Assembly (NCBI GenBank): GCA_905116865.2 | Contig: CAJHNH020004535.1 | Coordinates: 1-64,000 of the forward strand | Origin: Candidula unifasciata | Lineage: Eukaryota; Mollusca; Gastropoda; Stylommatophora; Geomitridae | DNA length: 64,000 nt | Direction of reading: 5' to 3' | Program-made: the position numbers and the translations under genes | In this document: in pieces, positions 10,401 to 21,400 of the stretch | How the letters are laid out: each line of letters opens with the position of its first letter | Position numbering within the stretch: the stretch's first letter is position 1 | The notes under the pieces: generated by a model | The model's input: the letters and a program-made list of their open reading frames with translations, nothing else | Database searches by the model: none | Told to the model about the DNA's origin: nothing

Positions 10401-13400
10401 ATAGAAGGTTTTGGTATAAAAAGTTCTTCAGAAGTAAAAATTTTTTCAAAACATTTTTATTAACAATTTCTTAAGTGTTTGTAAACAGCTAGCTGTCGAG
10501 AGCATTACATGAACTCAATGGATCCAGAGTCAATTCCCAAATGTCTCAGTAAACATGGCAGAACTGAGGCATCACCTCTTATTTACTTGTAAGACTGAGG
10601 CATCAACTATTGTTTACTTGTGGTGAGACTGAGGCAACAACTATTGTTTACTTGTGGTGAGACTGAGGCCTCAACTATTGTTTACTTGTGGTGAGACTAA
10701 GGCATCACCTCTTGTTTACTTGTGGTGAGACTGAGGCATCAACTATTGTTTACTTGTGGTAAGACTGAGGCATCAACTATTGTTTACTTGTAAGACTGAG
10801 GCATCAACTATTGTTTACTTGTGGTGAGACTGAGGCAACAACTATTGTTTACTTGAAAGACTGAGGCATCAACTATTGTTTACTTGTGGTAAGACTGAGG
10901 CATCAACTATTGTTTACTTGTGGTGAGACTGAGGCATCAACTATTGTTTACTTGTGGTGAGACTAAGGCATCAACTATTGTTTACTTGTGGTAAGACTGA
11001 GGCATCAACTATTGTTTACTTGTGGTGAGACTGAGGCACCAACTATTGTTTACTTGTGGTGAGACTGAGGCAGCAACTATTGTTTGCTTGTGGTGAGACT
11101 GAGGCATCAACTACTGTTTACTTGTGAAAAGACTGAGGCACCAACTATTGCTTACATGTGGTGAGACTAAGGCATCAACTATTATTTACTTGTAAGACTG
11201 AGGCATCAACTCTTGTTTACTTGTGGTGAGACTGAGGCATCAACTATTGTTTACTTGTGAGACTAAGGCATCAACAATTGTTTACTTGTGGTGAGACTGA
11301 GGCATCAACTATTTTTTACTTGTGGTGAGACTGAGGCATCAACTATTTTTACTATTTTAGATGTGGTAAGACTGAGGCATCAACTCTTGTTTACTTGTGG
11401 TAGGACCGAGGCATCAACTATTGTTTAATTGTGAGACTAAGGCATCATCTATTGTTTACTTGTGGTGAGACTGAGGTATCAACTATTGTTCACTTGTGGT
11501 GAGACTGAGGCATCAACTATTGTTTACTTGTGAGACTGAGGCATCATCTATTGTTTACTTTTGAGACTAAGGCATCATCTTTTGTTCACTTGTGGTGAGA
11601 CTGAGGCATCAACTATTGTTTACTTGTGGTAAGACTGAGGCATCAACTATTGTTTACTTGTAAGACTGAGGCATCAACTATTGTTTACTTGTGGTGAGAC
11701 TGAGGCAACAACTATTGTTTACTTGTAAGACTGAGGCATCAACTATTGTTTACTTGTGGTAAGACTAAGGCATCAACTATTGTTTACTTGTGGTGAGACT
11801 GAGGCATCAACTATTGTTTACTTGTGGTGAGACTGAGGCATCAACTATTGTTTACTTGTGGTGAGACTGAGGCATCAACTATTGTTTACTTGTAAGACTG
11901 AGGCATCAACTATTGTTTACTTGTGGTGAGACTAAGGCATCAACTATTGTTTACTTGTGGTAAGACTGAGGCATCAACTATTGTTTACTTGTGGTAAGAC
12001 TGAGGCATCAACTATTGTTTACTTGTGGTGAGACTGAGGCATCAACTATTGTTTACTTGTGAGACTGAGGCATCAACTATTGTTTACTTGTGGTGAGACT
12101 GAGGCACAAACTATTGTTTACTTGAAAGACTGAGGCATCAACTATTGTTTACTTGTGGTAAGACTGAGGCATCAACTATTGTTTACTTGTAAGACTGAGG
12201 CATCAACTATTGTTTACTTGTGGTGAGACTGAGGCAACAACTATTGTTTACTTGTAAGACTGAGGCATCAACTATTGTTTACTTGTGGTAAGACTAAGGC
12301 ATCAACTATTGTTTACTTGTGGTGAGACTGAGGCATCAACTATTGTTTACTTGTGGTGAGACTGAGGCATCAACTATTGTTTACTTGTGGTGAGACTGAG
12401 GCATCAACTATTGTTTACTTGTAAGACTGAGGCATCAACTATTGTTTACTTGTGGTGAGACTAAGGCATCAACTATTGTTTACTTGTGGTAAGACTGAGG
12501 CATCAACTATTGTTTACTTGTGGTAAGACTGAGGCATCAACTATTGTTTACTTGTGGTGAGACTGAGGCATCAACTATTGTTTACTTGTGAGACTGAGGC
12601 ATCAACTATTGTTTACTTGTGGTGAGACTGAGGCACAAACTATTGTTTACTTGTGGTAAGACTGAAGCATCAACTATTGTTTACTTGTGGAAAGACTGAG
12701 GCATCAACTATTGTTTACTTGTGGTAAGACTGAGGCATCAACTATTGTTTACTTGTGGTGAGACTGAGGCACCAACTATTGTTTACTTGTGGTGAGACTG
12801 AGGCAGCAACTATTGTTTGCTTGTGGTGAGACTGAGGCATCAACTACTGTTTACTTGTGAAAAGACTGAGGCACCAACTATTGCTTACATGTGGTGAGAC
12901 TAAGGCATCAACTATTGTTTACTTGTGAGACTAAGGCATCAACAATTGTTTACTTGTGGTGAGACTGAGGCATCAACTATTTTTTACTTGTGGTGAGACT
13001 GAGGCATCAACTATTTTTACTATTTTAGATGTGGTAAGACTGAGGCATCAACTCTTGTTTACTTGTGGTAGGACCGAGGCATCAACTATTGTTTAATTGT
13101 GAGACTAAGGCATCATCTATTGTTTACTTGTGGTGAGACTGAGGTATCAACTATTGTTCACTTGTGGTGAGACTGAGGCATCAACTATTGTTTACTTGTG
13201 AGACTGAGGCATCATCTATTGTTTACTTTTGAGACTAAGGCATCATCTATTGTTCACTTGTGGTGAGACTGAGGCATCAACTATTGTTTACTTGTGGTGA
13301 GACTGAGGCATCAACTATTGTTTACTTGTGGTGAGACTGAGGCATCAACTATTTTTACTATTTTAGTTATAAGACTCAGGCATCAACTATTGTTTACTTG

Positions 13401-14316
13401 TGGTGAGACTGAGGCATCAACTATTGTTTACTTGTGGTGAGACTGAGGCATCAACTATTGTTTACTTGTGGTGAGACTGAGGCATCAACTATTGTTTACT
13501 TGTGGTGAGACTGAGGCATCAACTATTGTTTACTTGTGAGACTGAGGCATTAACTGTTGTTTACTTGTGGTGACACTGAGGCATCAACTATTTTTACTAT
13601 TTTAGTTATAAGACTCAGGCATCAACTATTGTTTACTTGTGGTGAGACTGAGGCATCAACTATTGTTTACTTGTGGTGAGACTGAGGCATCAACTATTTT
13701 TACTTTTTAGTTATAAGACTCAGGCATCAACTATTGTTTACTTGTGGTGAGACTCAGGCATCAACTATTGTTTACTTGTGGTGAGACTCAGAAATCAACT
13801 AATTTTACTATTGTTATTTGTGGTAAGACTGAGGCATCAACTATTGTTTACTTGTGGTAAGACTAAATCATCAACTGTTTTTTACTTGTATGTCATTACA
13901 GGTTCTGTACCTGGAGACAGACATAAATAACCATACAAACTTTGCATCTTACGTGCAGTATGCTCTTGATTGTCTTTATGCTGGCATACGGCACCAGAAT
14001 GTAGCAGAAGTGGGAGCAAGTTCAGCACATGAACTGCGGCTTATCTAATTCTGGTTCTCAGGAGTCAGTAGTTCCAGTGCCTCAGATAACAAAGAGTCGT
14101 GGAGGCCTGAGAGAGGGCATGAGAGACATGATCAGAGATGGCCTTAAGGTCTTAAACATTTGTTACGTGAATGAGTGTCATGAAGGCGACATCATTGACG
14201 TCCATGTCTGGCAGGAAGACAGTGAAGCCTGCACTGTTCGATGTTCTATAGAGAAAGGATCACAGTTATTGTGTCAGCTAAGATTAGAGTATTTTGCTCC
14301 ACTGGCAAAACTCTGA
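7368..14316 (+). CDS. Double-hotdog, thioesterase-like protein (3' part of gene)
   Basis: Four exons join in phase: 7368-7484, 9279-9727, 13902-14000 and 14062-14316 (stop). Together they encode about 305 residues without the true N-terminus. The first half has FDRDGNIDVFRLLSFIADMR followed by a strand-rich stretch and TRKPMPFPDWF. The second half restarts with VLYLETDINNHTNFASYVQ, the D-x-N-x-H-x-N-x-x-Y type motif at the start of hotdog folds in acyl-CoA/acyl-ACP thioesterase relatives, and ends with VLNICYVNECHEGDII and a final strand. Two tandem hotdog units are therefore likely. Substrate and location are unknown, and no signal peptide can be judged because the 5' end is missing. Introns are phase 1, phase 0 and phase 0. 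The gene converges on the YME1L gene. The third-to-fourth exon junction is discussed separately. Confidence 0.7.
8191..8300. repeat. Poly-C run in hotdog gene intron 1
   Basis: A run of about 16 C (8266-8282) followed by a short A run. It is simple sequence. The rest of the 7485-8500 intron stretch shows no recognisable element. Confidence 0.7.
8505..8725 (+). mobile_element. LINE C-terminal fragment
   Basis: The plus frame reads QVIREQQMKWFGHLTRMP and, after a gap, RVSGRPRKN then a stop. This matches the KWF-H-R-M and GRPR blocks at the C-terminus of the RTE copies in this window (compare [10 protein letters not shown] and RARGRPRT), but is much more diverged. It lies in the intron of the hotdog gene. 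Confidence 0.6.
9279..9727 (+). CDS. Hotdog gene, long central exon
   Basis: The acceptor TTTTCTCAG|GG at 9278 and the donor GAGAGAG|GTAATA at 9727 bound 449 bases: two bases completing the phase 1 Gly codon, then 149 codons. It encodes the rest of hotdog unit 1 (GNIDVFRLLSFIADMR, WDGVLHDRTLV, QAEVTLGYVGKSSLSISL) and the linker TRKPMPFPDWF up to TFMQRRE. It ends in phase 0. A single long open frame with strong splice borders makes this the firmest exon of the gene. Confidence 0.8.
9795..10035 (+). mobile_element. tRNA-derived SINE family B
   Basis: The head has CACAGCTGGAAGGTCCTGGG with the B-box-like GGTTCACATC. The body has GACCTTGACTCGCAGGTCGA, GACCACATCACC and AGAGGTCTAGCCC, and the end is GGGACCTTTACTTTACTT. 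It is the most complete copy of family B here and lies in the hotdog gene intron. Confidence 0.65.
10562..13890. repeat. Minisatellite of about 30-33 bp, roughly 100 units
   Basis: Tandem units of the form GACTGAGGCATCAACTATTG then TTTACTTGTGGTGA, alternating with a shorter form lacking GTGG. Units vary at a few positions (GAGGCACC, GAGGCAGC, GACTAAGG). Blocks of variants recur at long range, for example 11030-11590 against 12765-13255, an offset near 1,733 bases, so large segments were duplicated as well as single units. The array fills most of the intron between the hotdog gene's second and third visible exons and ends at the acceptor of 13902. Confidence 0.95.
13902..14000 (+). CDS. Hotdog gene, third visible exon
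   Basis: The acceptor TGTCATTACAG|GTT at 13901 opens the frame VLYLETDINNHTNFASYVQ then YALDCLYAGIRHQN. The D-x-N-x-H-x-N motif is the start of the second hotdog unit. The frame stays open to 14045 and then stops. A donor GTAGCA at 14001 would end the exon in phase 0 and join it to the next frame. Confidence 0.65.
14062..14316 (+). CDS. Hotdog gene, terminal exon
   Basis: The acceptor CTGGTTCTCAG|GAG at 14061 is in phase 0. It encodes ESVVPVPQITKSRGGLREG, GLKVLNICYVNECHEGD, IIDVHVWQEDSEACTVRC and QLRLEYFAPLAKL, then TGA. These are the central helix end and last strands of a hotdog fold. An AATAAA at 14476-14481 is a candidate polyadenylation signal about 160 bases past the stop. Confidence 0.7.
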   Translation, partial: ESVVPVPQITKSRGGLREGMRDMIRDGLKVLNICYVNECHEGDIIDVHVWQEDSEACTVRCSIEKGSQLLCQLRLEYFAPLAKL

Positions 14317-15730
14317 TGGCAAAACATCCTCACACACCTTGCATATTTTCTGTATTAGCGTTTACGTGTTACCATCATTGAATGAGTTAGGTGAAACTAG
14401 AAAATTGGGTGAAAACTGGAGAAAACAATGACTAGGGGATTTGGAAGCGAGGAATGTCTACGACACACACCATTGAATAAACTGACAGATTGCATATGCC
14501 AGAAACAGAAGCATGACATCTGGCCTGTTATAAAAGCAGAAATATCAAGTCGGTTGTGGGATCAAAGTTTACTTGTAGCAAGACTAAGGCATCAACTATT
14601 GTCAAATGAAAAGCTACTGGATGATTTATCCAGATATTTTGTCATTTTCTGCTCCAGTTCCTAGCAAACTTTATTCAGGGTTTTAGCTTAAGACCTGCCT
14701 TTTCTGGACTTGTTTATTTTTTGGAAGCTTCAATCAACATACTGTTCATACAAAAACTGGTCGGTAGTCATCTTTTTCCTCGGCTGTTGAAACTGCCAGC
14801 AGTAAAAGGTTATTCACCTACACAATATTAACTGAAGAGATACCTCGGTGAAGCCTCACATCAGGTGCCCAATGCTTGTGTGTATTTAAAAGATTATGAA
14901 AGCTTTCCAGAAAATGTCCAAACAAGTAATTAATTTTTTTCTTTTTGCCCATATTTATTTTCTGCCTGAGATTGATATTCAACCATTGTTTACTTTGTTG
15001 CTGGAATTGTAACTGTTGATTTCTGTGTGTCCCAGCCATGTGAGCAAGCCTTCGAAGATTGAGTCTTGAGAAAAACCATATATCAGCTCTTCCCAAAACC
15101 TTAGTATTTCTGACAGTTATCGGTTTTATAGAATCCCATGTTACCATAAACTATTATCCTGGCATATATAAAATATAGGCAAAAACTTACACAATGAAGA
15201 CAAGGAATGAATAAATTAAAACCAGCTGTTTTATTTTTGGTATTGAACAATTCATTAGATCTTCCAATTACAAATACTGGATGGGTGAGTACAGATGGCA
15301 AAGTGAAGAACTTCATTGTAATATCTCACATAATAACAGATGGCCAAGTGAACACCTTCACTGTAGCAACTCACATACTGGATCAACTGTGACACCATGC
15401 TCTACCAGAAAGTCTCTGACAGCACAAACTCCTTGCCCTGGTACAGTGCTACAAGCTGAGACCGACTGCCACCAGCTCTGTGCAATCATCTTCTCATGTG
15501 CAGACAATTCTCATACATCAAATTCATGGAAAATACAAAATGCACTTCAAGTGTGGTGTCACTGAAGAAAACCAATAAGGAGTTATCTGATGTAAAAAGT
15601 TTCACTTTCTCTGGCAGTACTGATCAATCTGTCAACAGGGGCGCCACTTCGGTGCAGTGCTGTTTGTTCGCTGGCCCAAAGGTCAGATGTGAATCCACAT
15701 CAAAGCTGATTTTCATTTGACCCAGCCTAA
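14317..15730. other. Hotdog gene 3' flank
   Basis: Contains the probable 3' untranslated region with an AATAAA at 14476. A lone copy of the 10.6-13.9 kb minisatellite unit sits at 14567-14602. No other gene or recognisable element is seen. Short open frames on both strands lack family motifs. Confidence 0.4.
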
Positions 15731-15734
15731 AACT

Positions 15735-15860
15735 GGTAAGGTCCTGGGAAGTAAAGGTGGCTGACAGGATGTTAACCACATCACTCATCAAGTGCTTATT
15801 GCACTATACACATATACGGGTGATAGGTCTGATGCCATATCTAAATTTACCGATGGTAAG
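15735..15860 (+). mobile_element. SINE family B fragment
   Basis: AAGGTCCTGGGAAGTAAAGG, TGGCTGACAGGATGTTAACC and ACATCACTCATCAAGTGC resemble the body of the copy at 9795-10035 (AGTAAAAGTGGCCGGCG, GACCACATCACC). Both ends are degraded. Confidence 0.4.
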
Positions 15861-16364
15861 AAAATTATACTTGACCTTACATGTCAACACGTGTGATTAT
15901 TCAAATGTGCTTTCTATAAAAAAAATTTTTTTTTTGTAAATGTTTTGCTCGACTTTTTGAGTTTCAACAACTGCATTCACAGTCGCTGTTCAAAAAGTAG
16001 TCACAGCTGTTTCATCATGTGAACACACTGGAAAAATTAACAATAACAGCTACATCTGATCATGAATGAATCTGAAAGCATTCAGTTAGTACTGACAATG
16101 TCATTTGGTTAGTACTGACAATGTATCAGTGCAGCTGAGGTGTAAACCTGGCTTTTATTAAACAAGACTTCAGCTGCATCCTGGGTAGACATCAACTTGG
16201 GAGGGGGAGGTGGGGGACAGCTACCAGGGAATCAGTAACTCACTGGGCACTCAACAACTCACACACAACATTCACAATGAATGAATGCACTTGATGAGTC
16301 CTGCTGATTAATTAACCAACAGTAGTCACTTTTCTTACCCTTACAGCTATTTTTAAATATATGA

Positions 16365-17225
16365 TATCACAACATCTAGTATGAGAATGGAGGTGGAGGC
16401 AATCACTGCAGCCTTCAACTGGCTTGGGATTGGGAATACACATTTTGTGATTGTAACAGACTCAAAGCATGCTCAGAAAGGTGGAGATAAAAGTATGCCC
16501 TATGCAGAATGGCAAGCATATCTTTAGAGGTCCCGAGTAGTTAGGGTCCTTTTGATATTTTCTCCAGGGTGTGTGTTGGAAAATTAACAGGTTGGCAGAC
16601 TGGCTGGTTTTGCATCATTTGGTGGTAAGCTGGTGCAATACAAGCTAGATGTCGAGATTCTTTGTGACAGAGTGAACAGTGCATGGCCACAAAACAGGTC
16701 ATCCCAGTCTGTAGAGATTGGTGCTACTAGGAGTGACCAGGAGATCTGGACCACACTGAACAGCAAGATCAGTTGTGCTCAAAATCAAAGATGCCAGGAA
16801 GGCTCAGAGTGTAGCAGACAACACCTTCTGCTGTCTGTCCAGCATTGGTTAGTTCACAGGCTGGACCCTGGCAGTGGCTGTCTGTCCAGCATTGGTTAGT
16901 TCACAGGCTGGACCCTGGCAGTGGCTTTCTTATATGCCTGCAAACTCACTGCATTCAGTGATATGGATCAACAAGGCAAGAACCTGATATGCTCCTTAAG
17001 ATAACTGATCCTCATGGTCTGACAATTGTGTAGCAGAGCAACCAATGGATCTGGCAGACAATCAACACTCAAGGGGGTGGGGAGGGGGGGTGGTTACAAT
17101 CAGACAGCTGCTGGTTGGCATCAGAACTGGAATTCAGCTCTGGATTTTGAAGATGCAGACAGAACGATAGGGGAATACCCCATGTGCTATGATGCTGATT
17201 CTCAATTCAACTCTTGACTTAAGAG
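16365..17225 (+). mobile_element. RNase H-bearing LINE fragment, second copy
   Basis: It parallels 5505-6055: CTAGTATGAGAATGGAGG, GGAGGCAATCACTGCAGCC, GTGATTGTAACAGACTC, GAATGGCAAGCATATC, then further on GGATCTGGCAGACAATCAAC. Stops and frameshifts abound. Inside is a local tandem duplication of about 47 bases (CAGCATTGGTTAGTTCACAG) at 16836-16930, not present in the first copy. Confidence 0.65.
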
Positions 17226-17750
17226 AGCAACTAAGTTTGTTTGATGTGGGAAGATCTTCCCCAGATTGTATTTTCTGTGAGTGGCAGGTAGGAACTCACA
17301 TCATAGCAAAACCTCCTGGATAGCTGAGACCTGTCAACATCACAACAGTTGTTCAAAAACCCGTACTTTGAAGTCTGGCTGTACGCTGCAGTTCTGTACC
17401 AAGAAGGTGCTTCTGTGTACATCACTGATGCTGGAAGAGACACAGAAGAAGCATATCTTCCCGACATGCTGAGGTAATTTTTCTGCACCTAGCAATTTAT
17501 TGCTTTCCAAATCTGCCCACACACACACACAAGTGGGGAGCTAAGGGCACATCAACTCAATATTTTTAACTTTTGACTGTTCAACAGCTATCACCTCTGC
17601 AGGTTCACAGAACACAAACACACACAAAGCGACTAGGAAGTTTTACAACGGATGCCCCCTGTTTCTGATATTTCTTTGCATTCAATTGAGATTGTCAACT
17701 ACCACATGCTTGATACTGGTAACTGGATCAGCAACCCCTGGCCTCAACAA

Positions 17751-17756
17751 TTTATT
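17751..17756 (-). promoter_or_regulatory. Candidate poly(A) signal of the YME1L gene
   Basis: TTTATT on the plus strand is AATAAA on the gene strand, about 540 bases after the YME1L stop. It is the first clean AATAAA found downstream on that strand; weaker variants lie nearer, such as an ATTAAA near 17833. Between stop and signal there is no other gene, so this stretch is the likely 3' untranslated region. Confidence 0.4.
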
Positions 17757-18295
17757 TTTTAAATAATAAATTCCCAGCCTATAAGTAAAATGTACTATTC
17801 TTTCTAAATATGCAACTTCACTGAGCGATCATTTAATATGTATTTCAAAACAAGCACTGGAACCATCCCCCCCCCCCCCACAAAAAATGAAAGAACTTAT
17901 TTGGTAATTTAAAAAAACCTTCACTGACTCTTTAACATTTTGTATATGTACAAATATATTTACTAGCAAACCAAATGCTATTGCAAATATAATAAATATT
18001 GGGTGTCAGAACAGAGATGCTCCTTAATGGAAATAAAATCAACTAAATATTACAATTTCTGAAATTTAAAAAACTTGTTAATTGTTTATGGTATCATTGA
18101 AGCTGTGTGCCTGGAACATTCACTGGCAACCACTCACGCTCACACAGACCAGGTCTATTGGATGGTTCTCTCCCTCCCTTCCCCAATCTAATGCTTAGAC
18201 TTCACATTCTGGTTCACAAGTGACAGTGTTAACTTGCATGTCTCCCAGCACTGCCACTACCCCAACCAATAGCAGGAACAGTATCCCTATCAGCA

Positions 18296-18442
18296 TCATA
18301 CACTTTTATGCAGCTTCTTGCCTTCCACAACCTGCTGAATCTCATCTTTGTCTAAAGTCTCGTACTTGATCAGTGCTTGTGCCAGGTTGTTCAGTTCTGT
18401 GTTGTGCTGTTTCAGAATGCTCTTCGCTCTGTCATAGGACTC
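18296..18442 (-). CDS. YME1L1: YME1L exon 20, C-terminus
   Basis: Encodes [34 protein letters not shown] and [14 protein letters not shown] then TGA: the helical C-terminal part of the protease domain (ESY-RA--IL, LA-AL--YETLD). The acceptor is CTGAACAG|GAG, phase 0. Confidence 0.92.
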   Translation of the reverse strand, partial: ESYDRAKSILKQHNTELNNLAQALIKYETLDKDEIQQVVEGKKLHKSV

Positions 18443-21400
18443 CTGTTCAGAGGATAATAAACAACATTCATGTGGCTAAAACACGGATGGGAGTAAGTGG
18501 AGGGAAGGGAGGGAGGGGGAGAGACTAACAATAACAACAAAGAAGAGAGAACAACTTGACAGAAATGCCTTCACAGATGTACAGAGAGGGCAGCATCAGT
18601 TATAGACTATATAAAACATCAGCAAATCAGATGATATGGTCATGGAGGACAGTGATCATGAGACAATTCTCTGACAATCTGACACAATATAAAGTAAAAC
18701 AGAACAAGCCGTAGCATCAACAAATGATGTATCTGAAGCTGTAAATAAAACCATGCAAGAAGCACACATTTTGAACAGTCTTGCAAACAAGAGCCCGTGG
18801 ATGTACATCTACAACATCAATGTTTTTTTTTTAAAGGATGACTAGCTAATGACAATTTATGACCCCAACTATTAGAGAACTGTCAATGAGACTGACCCTA
18901 ATTAAGAAAGAAATGTCACTGAGATCTTAAATTTGGTAGTTTAGTCCCTTTCAATATAGATAATACTCAAAATGACACAGACAGCCATCAATAATCAACC
19001 TTTAATAGACGTTGGAAAAAAAAAAAAAACTTTTTTTTTAAAAAAAATAAACTAAACTAAACTGCTTCATAGGCCAATTAGACTTTTTCATCAGAATTGT
19101 TCTTCTTCTTCTTCTGCAATCGTTCTTAAAAGGGTAGCAGGTAGTTTGTGTTGTGGTTTACAGCTGGGTGACCTTTCACAATACGTTTTTAGGGAGAAGA
19201 GCAGTAGGTCTTTTCTTTTGTTTCTTTAAAATGGAGGTTCAGGAACCACCACTGCTTTTTAATGGTTTAGGAAATGCAACAGGTTTTATGGTGGTAAAAT
19301 GTGGAGAATATACTGGTTATTTGAAGAATGTTATACACAAAGTTTCACTGGGGGAGAGAATCAAGTGGTTGTTTCATTAGCTGTATAAGCCATGCTTTGT
19401 GAGAGGATGAGCTAACCTGAAAGAAGGACAGATCTGAAAGCCTGATATCCTTAGCTGTTTGCTCACAACCTGTCATTATAAAACAGGATGCAATGAAGTC
19501 GTTACTCTCTGCGTAACTTTTTTCTTTGTTAACATTTGGAACTCCAAAATAATGGCAGCATCACTTCTGCTGCAGATGTGTGTGCTCTAAGCTTGACAGA
19601 TACTCTTGAGTTTCCATCACAGGCTGGAGATTTCAGAATGGGTGTCATAATGCTGGACCAGGAGTTTGCAATGCATGCTGGAGAATTCAGAATGGGTCAT
19701 AATGGTGAATGCAAGTCTCATTTACTGTCACCTGAACATCCACGTTTTACTGACTAAGACTTCTACTCTTCTGAGGAACTGCCTTCCGCAATTTTCTTAT
19801 TTGCTTGAGTTTCTTCATCATCTGTGTTCACCGTCTGTAAGTTCCAGCAGAATGTCTTAGTTGTTCATTTGGACTCTGGCTTTGTGGGTCTGAGTTTTGC
19901 ATGTACATCTGTTTTACTCGATTATTTGTGTGCAACAATGCACTCCGACTTAGACAGAAGCTCCAAATTAGTCGACTCTTACAACATAATATTTTGGGTG
20001 GACAGTGGGTCTGTTCTTGATTTCCACATTATGGGGTCCCACAACACACATGAGGAGTTTGCTTGGGTTCATAGTCGCTGTCTCAGCTTGCAATGCACTA
20101 ACCACAATGCACTGCAGCTTCTGGTAATCAAGATGCTATACAATCACAACCCATACAGTGACACATACAGAAACACAACAAGTAAATATGGGTGTTATAC
20201 TGATTCAAATGTTTAAACCCATACAGTGACACAAACACAACAAGTAAATATGGGTGCTATACTGATTCAAATGTTTAAACCCATACAGTGACACATAAAG
20301 AAACACAACAAGTAAATATGGGTGTTAAACTGATTAAAATGTTTAAAAAATATTATTTAAAAAAACTGACCTGAAGAAACCTTCTGATTTCCAAGTCAAT
20401 GACCTCTCTCTGGCCTGGACTAATTTCTGTATCCACGAATGACCTCAATCCAACCTGGCACAAGAAACACATGGCAACTATAAAACATGTCAATAAACAA
20501 CAACATCAATAATAATAATACAATAAAAGAAGAGATCTAGAGATTAAGTATTTCAGTCTTACAATCCAAGAGTTTTAATTTCCAAAAGCTACTGTGTTCA
20601 GTTAAAGATGATATAAAGTCAGACCCTTCTGGGCTCCAACAAGAGATGTACACAGCCCACACTGGCATATCAGATAACAGACTATTTATTAACCTCCTTC
20701 AATACACAGCAACTCACCATATGTTTCTTTGTTACGCTATTCAGGCTAAACATTTCTCCATTTCTTCTGTCCGGTTCTTCTTGCTGGGTGATCCATGTTA
20801 TCAAAACTGTCATTTTATCCCTTTATACTCAATACTTTCATTTCCTTAATGACATAAAGGATCTGCAGTGGCGCAATAGCTAGTTACCTGCCAGCACAAA
20901 GCTTTTGGGTTTAAATCTGCACTGAAGCTGATGTGTACAACTGAGCTTGGCTCCAAGGTCAACCCAGCTTGAAGTAGGTCATAGGGAATGTTTGTTATTT
21001 TACTGACACATAAATGACAAGAATGTTGGCAGTCTGCAAATCAAAACAAAGAAAATCCTGAACAGTGTCCATTCTGGTGCTTCTGTCATTGTCATCACAT
21101 AAATGTTTCCTATAGAAAACTGTTGACAGACAAGAGAATCAACTTTACAGCAGCAGGTTTTGTTCCACACTGCTGAGTCTGTCATCCACAAGAGCACTGT
21201 ATAAAGTACACACTGTTGGTCATCCACAAGAGCACTGCACAAAAGACACTGTTGGTCACCCACAAGAGCACTGTACAAAGCACACACTGTTGGTCACCCA
21301 CAAGAGCACTGCACAAAAGACACTGTTGGTCATCCACAAGAGCACTGCACAAAAGACACTGTTGGTCACCCACAAGAGCACTGTACAAAGCACACACTGT

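Noticed and set aside
17330..17490. Possible exon with GCTGAG|GTAATT donor
   Set aside because: The frame upstream is short, lacks a convincing acceptor and has no recognisable product.
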